Part shown: piece after piece, positions 1 to 7,472 of the stretch
How positions within the stretch are numbered: position 1 is the first letter of the stretch
Layout: each line of letters starts with the position of its first letter
From: Candidatus Nitrosopumilus sp.
Lineage (GTDB): Archaea > Thermoproteota > Nitrososphaeria > Nitrososphaerales > Nitrosopumilaceae
Direction: 5' to 3'
NCBI GenBank assembly: GCA_003331425.1
Contig: QOOS01000001.1
Coordinates: 62,001-126,000, forward strand
DNA length: 64,000 nt
Notes under the pieces: model-generated
Databases searched by the model: none
What the model saw: the letters and a program-made list of their open reading frames with translations, nothing else
What the model was told of the DNA's origin: nothing
Position numbers and translations under genes: made by a program

Positions 1-371
1 AATTTCTTTGAAACCGGATCTAATGATTTTAGGTTTAAAACTCTCATTTTCTCATCTCTGAGTTTTCGTCTTTCGTGTCTGTAAACTATGTAAGATTTTG
101 CGATATCACTATTACCACTATCAATTAAAGTTGATTCTACAATATCTTGAATATCCTCTACAGTTGGTGATTTCTCACTTGTGAATCCCTGTTCAACAAG
201 TTTGTTAAGCACTTCTCCTGCTAGTTTGTCTGCAGCACCACGGTCGGCTTTGGAGGTGGCGGCTAATGCCTGGTATATGGCATTTGAAATTTTATCTAAA
301 TCGAAAGCCGTAACTGTACCATTACGTTTACGGATCTCATTGATCGTATTTTCTATTTGTGAATTATCCAT
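1..371 (-). CDS. Ribonucleotide reductase, N-terminal ATP-cone part (truncated by window edge)
   Basis: Only the first 123 codons are inside the window; the rest lies beyond base 1. The ATG at 371 opens a protein with a typical ATP-cone: basic residues followed by GTVTAFD, then helices ending in a KLAGEVLNKL-type segment at about residues 13-60, and a YRHERRKLR stretch near residue 100. ATP-cones bind ATP or dATP and set the overall activity of ribonucleotide reductases. From family knowledge of this lineage the likely product is the adenosylcobalamin-dependent (class II) enzyme, but the catalytic part is not visible, so the class is inferred. A Shine-Dalgarno-like GGTGGGAG lies at 380-387, 8 bases before the ATG, and a TATA-like box at 404-412, implying a short leader. 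Its upstream neighbour is a protein containing NrdD-like regions (621-2789). Confidence 0.72.
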   Translation of the reverse strand, partial: MDNSQIENTINEIRKRNGTVTAFDLDKISNAIYQALAATSKADRGAADKLAGEVLNKLVEQGFTSEKSPTVEDIQDIVESTLIDSGNSDIAKSYIVYRHERRKLRDEKMRVLNLKSLDPVSKK

Positions 372-403
372 TATAATATCTCCCACCATAGTAGAATACT
401 AGC

Positions 404-412
404 ATCTATAAA
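404..412 (-). promoter_or_regulatory. TATA box of the ribonucleotide reductase gene
   Basis: Read on the minus strand the box is TTTATAGAT, about 37 bases before the ATG at 371. Transcription would start near 383 and leave a leader of roughly 12-15 bases that contains the GGTGGGAG ribosome-binding sequence. Most other promoters in the window fit leaderless transcripts, so this one is different. Confidence 0.45.
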
Positions 413-458
413 CTTTCAATAGAAAATAATTCAAATTTTGGTTGAACATTATTTACAA

Positions 459-485
459 CGGTACAAAATTCATTGTAATGGTACA
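459..485 (-). promoter_or_regulatory. Pair of TGTACCR words upstream of the RNR promoter
   Basis: On the minus strand TGTACCA (479-485) and TGTACCG (459-465) are spaced 20 bases apart, centre to centre, in the 249-base gap between the two ribonucleotide-reductase-related genes. The same word recurs in other promoters of this window (near 6056, 8909, 10924, 17759 and 20232). They could be operator half-sites. This is inferred from recurrence only. Confidence 0.3.
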
Positions 486-620
486 AGTATGATGAATGAT
501 GTAACGAGTATCGTAAAAACATTGAGAACATAACCAACTAGTTAATAGTAATGAAAACATATTCTATGTTTGCATTACGAAGATCGCTTACACTACTTAC
601 AAAATATGATTTGTTGAGAC

Positions 621-2789
621 TTAAACAATCCAAGGAGATTTGCATTTTGGACATTTCTCTTCATATGGTTCATCCTTAAATCCACATTCACCACAAATAG
701 GGGTTTTTCTAACTAGTTTAAAAGATGGCACTAGTTCTGCAGTTTTTTCAATTGATTTTTTGATTTCATCGGCTTTCAAGTTTTTATCAATATCTAAGGT
801 AACGAGTAATCCACCATTAAGTAATTTTGAGATTTTATTAGATTCAGAAATAATTTCAGACTTTGCAGTATATTCATCAATTTCTGAAGAATTGATAACA
901 GTGCCTTGAGAATAAAAATCACTTTCCATAGAATTAAGACTAGAATTTTTGCCATATTTTTCACCATCAAGGGTTGCAAATCTAGAAGAACCTTCAGTTT
1001 CAGTCATAGAAATAGTCACATTGTCGCCTAGTTCTTTACCCTTTTTAGCGCCAACATCAACTGCAGTCTCAATCACTTTGTGAAGTATAGCACGACCATC
1101 CTTATTGTCTTTAAAGCCTAAAATGTTAAAAACAGACTCTCTAAGACCAACTAGATTTATGACCAAAGAGACAGAACTTCTTTGCATATATTGAGTATTT
1201 TTAGCAAGAATAGGATTTAATCCTCTTCTGGTTAAATCTGAGATTTCTTTTTTTCTAAGTGCCATTGAAGCCAATGCAGGTTTCATTAACAAAGCTAATC
1301 TTGCTCTAAAGTAAGTCTCATCTTTGTTTGATTCAAATGCCAATCTAGGAAGATTGATAGAAACAGACTGCAAGTTGATTGCAAGTGAACTAGTGGATTT
1401 TGAAGAACCATTAGTTACTCCATTACTAGCAGTTTGACCTTTTGCAATCATTACTTTACCTCCAAGTAACAATATTTCAGAGATATCTTGTGACACGTCA
1501 GTTATTTTTCCTTTTTCGTTATCAATTATCAAACCAATTTTTGGTATTGGTGTAATTGCAACATAATTTTTGTATGCATTAATGATTGAATGAATTATTT
1601 TTGTATCAGAACCTAATTGTAATCGAATTGATATATTTGTACTAACTTTATTGTACTTTGAAGTTGTAGAAGCAGTTGCAAATGTATTAGTTAATTTTTC
1701 TTCAAGTTCTGGAAGTGACTTTGAATGTTTTGCAAATACTGCAACTAATCCATCTAATACAACTTCCTTTGAAGCTTCTTTTGATAAAAGTGAAATTAAA
1801 ACAGATAAAGAACTTGTAATTTCATTTAGTTGTTTTGAAACATTGATTCTTGATACATCAAGATATTTTCCTCCAAGATCAAGTCCATCGTCAAGTAATT
1901 CTTTTGCATTTACAAATATTGTATCAGGAATCATAGACCAAACTCCAGGATTTGAAATATGTATATCTCCAGATAAGTGGTTGTCAGCTACATCTTTTGG
2001 TAAAACATTAGTTAACAAATGTTCAGCAAATATTTTTTGACCGGTATTAAACAAAAGACCTTCAGCACCATTATCAACATTATCTAAATTAGAAACCATT
2101 TCTTGAACATCATAAACGGGCATACCTAGGCGTGCAAGTTTGTTTCTGTATTCTTCATGACCATGTTCTAAAAGAACTGAATTTACCATATCACGAATAA
2201 CTGCGCCTGTGAGATAGGTAGTTTGATACTTGTAAATTCTGTTTTCAACTTCTTCAGTAATCTTTTGTGCTAATTCTAGTGGAAGACTACCCTCACGTAC
2301 TAATGATTGAATAATTTTATGGGAATTAAATTCCTCAATAGATTCACCAGATGTTCTGACATACATTTTTCCACTTTCAATAATCGATCTTTCTTCAATT
2401 TGTCGGGCTAAACTTAAAACAAGTTTTCCAAGATTAGTGATTGTATAACGTCTTTCAGATTTGTTAAGTGCAACTAGTGATTGTCTAAGTAATTTTCTCA
2501 AGTGGTACGCAAATTTTCCACTTTCTTTTTTAGATTTGAATCCAGCTAATGATTTGAGCTCAGAATAAGTTAATGGTCCTTTAGAGTTTAAAATTCTAAG
2601 AATATCAATTCGGTTAGGACTTGCCATGACAGAGAAGATCATTCTGACACGTTTTGATGTAGATTGTAAAATTCCACCACGTTTTGGATCAGAATCGTCG
2701 TCGATATCAGAATCTAAATCTGCATCTAGATCGTCATCATCAGAATCTATATCCATATTCATTTCTAATTCTTCTTCATTCATTGTCAT
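621..2789 (-). CDS. Winged-helix DNA-binding protein fused to ATP-cone and degenerate NrdD-like domain
   Basis: Residues here are counted from the ATG at 2789 (722 aa). An acidic Asp-rich N-terminus (about 10-35) is followed by an ArsR-like winged helix (about 45-125, with SPNRIDILRIL and YHLRKLLRQ). Next come an ATP-cone-like region (about 140-230) and a long stretch resembling class III ribonucleotide reductase NrdD. The protein ends in a zinc knuckle, CGECGF and KCPKC. All four cysteines of the protein are in that knuckle. The active-site cysteines and the C-terminal glycyl-radical motif of real NrdD are absent, so it cannot be a working reductase. I infer a nucleotide-sensing transcription factor, possibly acting on the adjacent reductase gene. 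An in-frame TTG at 2801 is possible, but a TATA-like box at 2811-2817 fits a leaderless start at 2789. Confidence 0.75.
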   Translation of the reverse strand: MTMNEEELEMNMDIDSDDDDLDADLDSDIDDDSDPKRGGILQSTSKRVRMIFSVMASPNRIDILRILNSKGPLTYSELKSLAGFKSKKESGKFAYHLRKLLRQSLVALNKSERRYTITNLGKLVLSLARQIEERSIIESGKMYVRTSGESIEEFNSHKIIQSLVREGSLPLELAQKITEEVENRIYKYQTTYLTGAVIRDMVNSVLLEHGHEEYRNKLARLGMPVYDVQEMVSNLDNVDNGAEGLLFNTGQKIFAEHLLTNVLPKDVADNHLSGDIHISNPGVWSMIPDTIFVNAKELLDDGLDLGGKYLDVSRINVSKQLNEITSSLSVLISLLSKEASKEVVLDGLVAVFAKHSKSLPELEEKLTNTFATASTTSKYNKVSTNISIRLQLGSDTKIIHSIINAYKNYVAITPIPKIGLIIDNEKGKITDVSQDISEILLLGGKVMIAKGQTASNGVTNGSSKSTSSLAINLQSVSINLPRLAFESNKDETYFRARLALLMKPALASMALRKKEISDLTRRGLNPILAKNTQYMQRSSVSLVINLVGLRESVFNILGFKDNKDGRAILHKVIETAVDVGAKKGKELGDNVTISMTETEGSSRFATLDGEKYGKNSSLNSMESDFYSQGTVINSSEIDEYTAKSEIISESNKISKLLNGGLLVTLDIDKNLKADEIKKSIEKTAELVPSFKLVRKTPICGECGFKDEPYEEKCPKCKSPWIV

Positions 2790-2810
2790 GACTAAGATCA
2801 AAGTTAGGAG

Positions 2811-2817
2811 TAAATAA
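2811..2817 (-). promoter_or_regulatory. TATA box of the NrdD-like regulator
   Basis: The minus strand reads TTATTTA, about 25 bases before the ATG at 2789. This is the spacing expected for a leaderless archaeal transcript and argues against the upstream TTG at 2801 as the start. Confidence 0.45.
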
Positions 2818-2913
2818 GACTTATGACTAGAATGATTCTAAAAAATAAATTACAAATTTAAGAAAAAAAATAAAAAAGATTAGAAAAAATTAGTAAAAAA
2901 GATCTTCATGTGA

Positions 2914-3075
2914 TCATTTTTCTTCTACATCAAGTGAAAATTCAGATGTAGAAAGCTTTTGTCCACAAAATGGACACTTACCACTAGTAGGATTCAAAAC
3001 ATCTTTTAATGATTTTAGCATTTTCATATCTTTGATCTTTTCTCCACATTTTCCACACGTTATTTCTACAGACAT
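2914..3075 (-). CDS. Small zinc-ribbon protein (53 aa)
   Basis: The ATG at 3075 opens a 53-residue protein with two CxxC pairs: CGKC at residues 7-10 and CPFC near 34-37. They are separated by a lysine-rich helix, the layout of a compact zinc ribbon. It has no signal peptide or membrane segment, so it should be cytosolic. Zinc ribbons of this size often act in nucleic-acid or protein binding, but I do not recognise the family and assign no function. It lies between the NrdD-like gene (upstream on the chromosome, same strand) and the DUF35/thiolase pair, with its own gap on either side. Confidence 0.7.
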   Translation of the reverse strand: MSVEITCGKCGEKIKDMKMLKSLKDVLNPTSGKCPFCGQKLSTSEFSLDVEEK

Positions 3076-3144
3076 AGAATAACGAGATTTTTAAAATAAT
3101 TAAGAATCTATTCTGATTTTTTTTAATAATTCAAACAAATATTT

Positions 3145-3510
3145 TTACTGTTTTTCTATGATGATTCCTCTTTCATCAAAGCCAGTAATTTTTGCTCTAG
3201 TTCCAACAGGTAAATCATCAGGAGTTGCAATGCCTCCCATAAATCCAGAAATTCTCAATTTCACATTATCTAATTGAAGTACTGCAAAGGCATATGGAGT
3301 GTGTTTTTCAAATCCTGCAGGCGGTACTGTGATTATAGTATAAGTAGCAATTGAGCCTGTACCCTCTAAAATCTCGTCTTGAAATCCTTTACTTCCACAT
3401 TTTTGGCAGTAATATACGGTGGATAAGTGGAGATGACCACAACTTGAACATTTGTGAGTTAAAACTTTGCCTTCTTTTGCATTTTCAATCATTTGTTCTT
3501 CGACAGACAT
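3145..3510 (-). CDS. DUF35 zinc-ribbon/OB-fold protein partnered with thiolase
   Basis: About 121 residues. A rubredoxin-like zinc ribbon with HKCSSCGH and YYCQKCG (about residues 18-42) is followed by an OB-fold with a TVPPAGFEKHTPYAFAVLQL segment. This is the DUF35 family, which in archaea forms a complex with thiolase-superfamily enzymes and helps channel acetoacetyl-CoA. The ATG at 3510 starts one base after the thiolase stop, so the two genes are surely co-transcribed. A longer in-frame reading up to 3561 exists but would run into the thiolase gene. The partner may serve the mevalonate route or the 3-hydroxypropionate/4-hydroxybutyrate cycle; the sequence does not decide. Confidence 0.85.
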   Translation of the reverse strand: MSVEEQMIENAKEGKVLTHKCSSCGHLHLSTVYYCQKCGSKGFQDEILEGTGSIATYTIITVPPAGFEKHTPYAFAVLQLDNVKLRISGFMGGIATPDDLPVGTRAKITGFDERGIIIEKQ

Positions 3511-3511
3511 C

Positions 3512-4675
3512 TTACACACTCTGGAAAACATGTACTGCACAACTTGCACCAGTTGCACCAAAATTATGAGTTAAACCAACTTTAGCATCTTTTACAGTTC
3601 TTTCACCAGCTTTTCCAGTTAGTTGATCATATACTTCAACTACTTGTCCGATTCCAGTTGCACCGATTGGATGTCCTTTTGATTTAAGACCGCCTGATGG
3701 GTTAATTGAGATATCTGAATTTAATTTTGTTCTACCTTCACGAATAGCTTGTATACCTTGTCCTTTATCAAAGAAACCTAAATCTTCAGTGTCAACAACT
3801 TCTGCGATTGTAAAACAATCATGTACTTCTGCAAAGTCTACATCTTTTGCAGTAATACCTGCCATCTTGTATGCAGCTTCTGATGCAATCTTTGTACTTG
3901 GTATTGTTGTCATCTGCTCTCGTCCTTGTAATGCAGCAGGTGAACCACCTCTACCAGAACCAGTTACTTCAATGTAATCACCACCGTGGGCTTTTGCAAA
4001 TTTTTCAGAACATAAAATTACAGAACTTGCACCATCAGAAAATGGACAGCAATCATAAAGTTTTAGAGGACTTGCAACTACTGCAGAATTCATTACATCA
4101 TCTACAGTAATTTTTTTCTGCATGTGTGCTTTTGGATTTAATACACCATTATCGTGATTTTTTACTGCAACTGCTGCAAAGTCTTCTTCAGTTGCATCAA
4201 ACTCTGTCAAGTAAGCTCTTGCCATAGATGCAAACAATCCTGGGAATGATGCACCAGCTTGACCTTCATAAAAGAAATCAGAACAATATGCAAAGTAAGT
4301 TGTTGTCCATTCAGTTCCAGTGTGAGTTACTTTTTCAACACCAGTTGCAATTAGACAATCATAAAATCCTGCTGCAATATTTGCATAGGCTTCTCTAAAT
4401 GATACAGAACCACTTCCACAAGCTGATTCAATAGTTAATGATGGTTTATCTGGAATTCCTAATCTACTCATTAAAACAGGACCAATGTGTACCTGTTTAT
4501 CTGCAATTCCAAAAACGTTAGAAATGTAAGAAGCACCTATTTCTTTAGGGTCAATTCCTGCACTTTCTATGGCTGCAACTGATGCCTGAGTAGTAATATC
4601 TGCAATACTATCAGCTAATTTTCCATATTTGGTGCTTCCAGCGCCAAGAACACAAACCTTTTCCACAAAACACAC
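3512..4675 (-). CDS. Thiolase family protein (acetyl-CoA acetyltransferase type)
   Basis: 387 residues. The nucleophile cysteine is C86 in ESACGSGS, H285 lies in EVHDCF, H335 in GHPIGATG, and a HNFGATGASC block is at the C-terminus; these are the motifs of SCP2/archaeal thiolases. It should condense two acetyl-CoA to acetoacetyl-CoA or run the reverse cleavage. In this lineage the product feeds isoprenoid lipid synthesis, and thiolysis ends the carbon-fixation cycle. It is followed after one base by its DUF35 partner. The start is GTG at 4675 or, three codons later, GTG at 4666; a TATA box at 4689-4697 fits either as a leaderless start. Confidence 0.9.
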   Translation of the reverse strand: MCFVEKVCVLGAGSTKYGKLADSIADITTQASVAAIESAGIDPKEIGASYISNVFGIADKQVHIGPVLMSRLGIPDKPSLTIESACGSGSVSFREAYANIAAGFYDCLIATGVEKVTHTGTEWTTTYFAYCSDFFYEGQAGASFPGLFASMARAYLTEFDATEEDFAAVAVKNHDNGVLNPKAHMQKKITVDDVMNSAVVASPLKLYDCCPFSDGASSVILCSEKFAKAHGGDYIEVTGSGRGGSPAALQGREQMTTIPSTKIASEAAYKMAGITAKDVDFAEVHDCFTIAEVVDTEDLGFFDKGQGIQAIREGRTKLNSDISINPSGGLKSKGHPIGATGIGQVVEVYDQLTGKAGERTVKDAKVGLTHNFGATGASCAVHVFQSV

Positions 4676-4688
4676 TGACCAAAGTCCC

Positions 4689-4697
4689 TATAAAAAT
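4689..4697 (-). promoter_or_regulatory. TATA box of the thiolase-DUF35 operon
   Basis: The minus strand shows TTTTTATA-type sequence centred near 4693, about 18-27 bases before the two candidate GTG starts. The facing gene at 4724 starts on the other side, so this 48-base gap serves two divergent promoters. Confidence 0.4.
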
Positions 4698-4723
4698 CGT
4701 TTTAGTAAATTCAATATCATAAA

Positions 4724-5191
4724 ATGCCAAGAAGAAAAAGTAAGCTAAAGACAGTTCAAATTAAGAAAATAACTACCAGACATATAATAAAAATTACAAA
4801 GTCAACAACAGAGGTTTTCAAAAAAGAGATCGCTCAATATTTAGACAATAATGGATTTCTATCATGGTCCTCAAAAGAAAAAAAATACTTTCTTCTTGGA
4901 ACAAATTCTCCAAAAAAAGGATTAGTTCAATGTCCAGAGTGTAAAGTAGGAGAGTTAATGGTCATTAGATCAAGAACTACAAAAAAACGTTTCATGGGTT
5001 GTTCTAATTTTTATGATGGATGTAAAGCATCATCACCGCTATTACAAAAAGCAAGAATGAGAGCAACAAAAAAACCCTGTGACATATGTAAATGGCCAAT
5101 CATAATTTTTCGTTATTCAAGAAATCAAAAATGGACTCATCAATGTGCAAATTTTAATTGTAAAAGTAGAATTGCTAAACCTTCAAAGTAG
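4724..5191 (+). CDS. Topoisomerase I-type zinc-finger protein
   Basis: 155 residues with a lysine-rich N-terminus. Two zinc fingers of the type found at the C-terminus of type IA topoisomerases follow: CPECKVGELM...RTTKKRFMGCSNFYDGC at about 70-100 and CDICKWP...CANFNC at about 118-147. No catalytic topoisomerase domain is present, so it probably binds single-stranded DNA or assists another enzyme; this is inference from the finger type. It is transcribed away from the thiolase gene and its last 17 bases overlap the end of the convergent nitrilase gene. Confidence 0.72.
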   Translation: MPRRKSKLKTVQIKKITTRHIIKITKSTTEVFKKEIAQYLDNNGFLSWSSKEKKYFLLGTNSPKKGLVQCPECKVGELMVIRSRTTKKRFMGCSNFYDGCKASSPLLQKARMRATKKPCDICKWPIIIFRYSRNQKWTHQCANFNCKSRIAKPSK

Positions 5192-5981
5192 AATAAGTAT
5201 CTGCACGTCTATTCTTTAGTAAAGGTAAAACCTTGCGTATTTCTTTCACTTTCTTTAAATCTATATCAAAAAAAATAATTCCTTGCTTCTTTTTCATATC
5301 AACTAAAACTTTTCCATATGGATCAACAACTAAACTTCTTCCACAGTAAATATTTCCAACTTGATCAGGTGCAATTACATAACATCCATTTTCAATTGCT
5401 CTTGTCTTGTTAATCGTAATCCAATGCTCTTCTTTCATTGGACCTTGTACCCATGCAGACGGTACAATCAAAACTTCACTACCTGCAAGAGCAAGAGCTC
5501 TCGACATTTCTGGAAATCTTAAGTCATAACAAATCATCATACCAATTTTTCCTATTGATGTGCCTATAGGCTTAGTAATTTTTGAGCCTGGTATCATTTT
5601 ATCAGATTCTTTGAATCCCAACGCATCATAAAGATGAATTTTACGATAAGTAGAGATAACTTTACCAGAATTATCAATCACAAATGAAGTATCATAAACA
5701 CGATTATTTTTTTTACTTTTTTCATAAAATGAACCGACTACCTGAATACGATTTTCCTTAGCTGCTTTTGATATAGATGAAATAAAATTTCCATGAATTG
5801 TTTCAGATAAACTTGCTAATTCTTTTGACGTTTGGGATGATTTTGTATAAAACATCATAAATTCAGGAAATGCACAAAGTAGTGCCTTTTTAGAAGATGC
5901 TTTTGAGATGTAAGAAATAATTTTTTTTAGATTTTCTTCTTTGTTAACTGATGCTTTGAATTGAACTAGTGCAACTTTCAT
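5175..5981 (-). CDS. Nitrilase-superfamily amidohydrolase
   Basis: 268 residues with the full catalytic triad of the carbon-nitrogen hydrolase family: E40 in CAFPEF, K114 in YRKIHLYD and C151 in MMICYDLRFPE. The fold is cytosolic, with no signal peptide. It resembles the omega-amidase/Nit branch (GMMICYDLRFPE and YRKIHLYDALG), which hydrolyses omega-amides of keto acids or deaminated glutathione. The exact substrate cannot be read from the sequence. The gene stands alone, with a TATA-like TTTATAC near 6008-6015 about 28 bases before the ATG, and its 3' end overlaps the zinc-finger gene by 17 bases. Confidence 0.88.
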   Translation of the reverse strand: MKVALVQFKASVNKEENLKKIISYISKASSKKALLCAFPEFMMFYTKSSQTSKELASLSETIHGNFISSISKAAKENRIQVVGSFYEKSKKNNRVYDTSFVIDNSGKVISTYRKIHLYDALGFKESDKMIPGSKITKPIGTSIGKIGMMICYDLRFPEMSRALALAGSEVLIVPSAWVQGPMKEEHWITINKTRAIENGCYVIAPDQVGNIYCGRSLVVDPYGKVLVDMKKKQGIIFFDIDLKKVKEIRKVLPLLKNRRADTYSTLKV

Positions 5982-6130
5982 AAAATGAAATATTTTATTG
6001 AGAATAAAAGTATAAACAAATTCTTGAATATGTAATAAAAAATGCGATCAATTGATGGTACATTTACCGATTGCATTATTTTATTTTTATAGAAAAATAT
6101 CAAAGTAGATTTACTGTTTATGTGCTTGTC

Positions 6131-6154
6131 AGCTGACTTAGGTCAGTTTTTTTT
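6131..6154 (+). terminator. Hairpin followed by eight T residues
   Basis: Bases 6133-6137 (CTGAC) and 6142-6146 (GTCAG) form a stem with a 4-base loop. The stem can be extended by an A-T and a G-T pair, and T8 follows at 6147-6154. It has the form of an intrinsic terminator on the plus strand, yet no plus-strand protein gene ends here. It may terminate a short RNA starting near 6030-6060, or be incidental. Confidence 0.35.
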
Positions 6155-6173
6155 ATTTTAAATTTTAGAAAAA

Positions 6174-7460
6174 TTACATTTTAATGAAATTATTTAGATA
6201 TACTAATGATCCAGTTAGCAATACAATACCAAATATTACAAACAAACCACCTGAAATCTTTTCAATCCATACCATTTTTGATTTAATCCTTGTGAAAAAT
6301 ACTAGGAACCTATCAATTGCAATTGCAGAAATTAAAAATGGAATTGCTAATCCTAATGAGTAAACTCCAAGTAAACTGGCACCAGTAATAACTGATGAGC
6401 TAGATGCTGCTATTGTCAAAATACCTGCCAAAATTGGTCCAATACAAGGAGTCCAGCCTGCACCAAATGCCATTCCTACAACAAGAGGGCCAAATTTTCC
6501 AGAATTTCTTTTACCCATATCAAATCTCATTTGTTTTTCTAATTTTGGAATTTTGAAAAGTCCAATCATATGCAATCCCAATACAATTAGAACTACACCA
6601 CCAATTCTTTCAATCCATTGAATTGAATCAAAAAATAGATTCCCCATAAAAGATACAGTTGTTCCCAATAACATGAAAATTATTGAAAATCCAATAACAA
6701 ACATTATTCCCTTAACAGTTGCAGTTAATCTTAATTTACTTCTAGTAACTTGAGAAGTCTCTTGGGATAATTCTTTTGCACTCATTCCAGTAATCAATGA
6801 TGCATAAACTGGAATTAAGGGTAAAACACATGGAGAAAGAAAACTCAAAACACCTGCACTAAATGCAATTACAAATCCTGCAATGAGTCCATCAGTTAGA
6901 ATTGTTGGTTCAGAAGATTGGTAACTTGTTCCTTGAATTGTTGATTCTACTAAATTAATTGTATCCTCAGAAACAGGATCAAATGCTCCTTTCCATTGAT
7001 GAATTATTTGTCCATCTGCATCAATTAGAAATGATTCAGGAACTCCAATTGTTCTAAACGCAAATTGAAATCTATTTTCAGGATCTAACCAAACAGGATA
7101 AGTTAGATTATCCTCAGCCATTGTTTGAACTATTACTTGTTCAAAACCAGGATCATCAATACTTACACCAATTATTTCAAAGTCAGAACGAGGAAACATA
7201 CCATGTAATTCTCCCAATGCAGGCATTTCTTCTCTACATGGTTCACACCATGTGGCCCACAAATTTACAAGGATTGTTTTGCCTTGATAATCAGTAATAG
7301 AAACAGGAGTTCCATCCAATGCAATAGCTTTGTAATCTGGAGCTTGTCGGAATTCTTGTGCATCAACTGGCATTAATTGAGCATCAGAAAATGAAAATGC
7401 AAATAAGAAAATACCTGAAAATAAAATTAGTATACTAGGAATTTTTTTTGATGTTTTCAT
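6174..7460 (-). CDS. Thioredoxin-like (TlpA/ResA) domain fused to CcdA thiol-electron transporter
   Basis: 428 residues. An N-terminal signal/anchor (about 8-27) is followed by an extracytoplasmic redoxin domain with WCEPC (C72, C75) inside LVNLWATWCEPC. From about residue 190 a CcdA-type membrane domain of six helices carries the two functional cysteine sites, LSPCVLPLIP and GWTPCIGPILAG. CcdA passes electrons from cytosolic thioredoxin across the membrane; fused to TlpA it would reduce disulfides outside the cell. That is needed for cytochrome c, copper-site or disulfide maturation. It follows the Asp-box gene by 12 bases, so the two form an operon. The fusion makes the electron transfer chain a single protein. 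Confidence 0.9.
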   Translation of the reverse strand: MKTSKKIPSILILFSGIFLFAFSFSDAQLMPVDAQEFRQAPDYKAIALDGTPVSITDYQGKTILVNLWATWCEPCREEMPALGELHGMFPRSDFEIIGVSIDDPGFEQVIVQTMAEDNLTYPVWLDPENRFQFAFRTIGVPESFLIDADGQIIHQWKGAFDPVSEDTINLVESTIQGTSYQSSEPTILTDGLIAGFVIAFSAGVLSFLSPCVLPLIPVYASLITGMSAKELSQETSQVTRSKLRLTATVKGIMFVIGFSIIFMLLGTTVSFMGNLFFDSIQWIERIGGVVLIVLGLHMIGLFKIPKLEKQMRFDMGKRNSGKFGPLVVGMAFGAGWTPCIGPILAGILTIAASSSSVITGASLLGVYSLGLAIPFLISAIAIDRFLVFFTRIKSKMVWIEKISGGLFVIFGIVLLTGSLVYLNNFIKM

Positions 7461-7472
7461 ATTAGTTCAAAA

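Noticed and set aside
372-620. A tRNA or small RNA in the gap between the first two genes
   Set aside because: No cloverleaf or stable stem is seen; only promoter-like and repeated TGTACC words.
1651-2040. A plus-strand open frame of 129 codons inside the NrdD-like gene
   Set aside because: Serine- and phenylalanine-rich antisense translation of a real gene, without promoter or start context.
3511-3561. A longer start for the DUF35 gene
   Set aside because: The extension would overlap the thiolase coding end in another frame and adds residues unlike the family; the ATG at 3510 lies one base after the thiolase stop.
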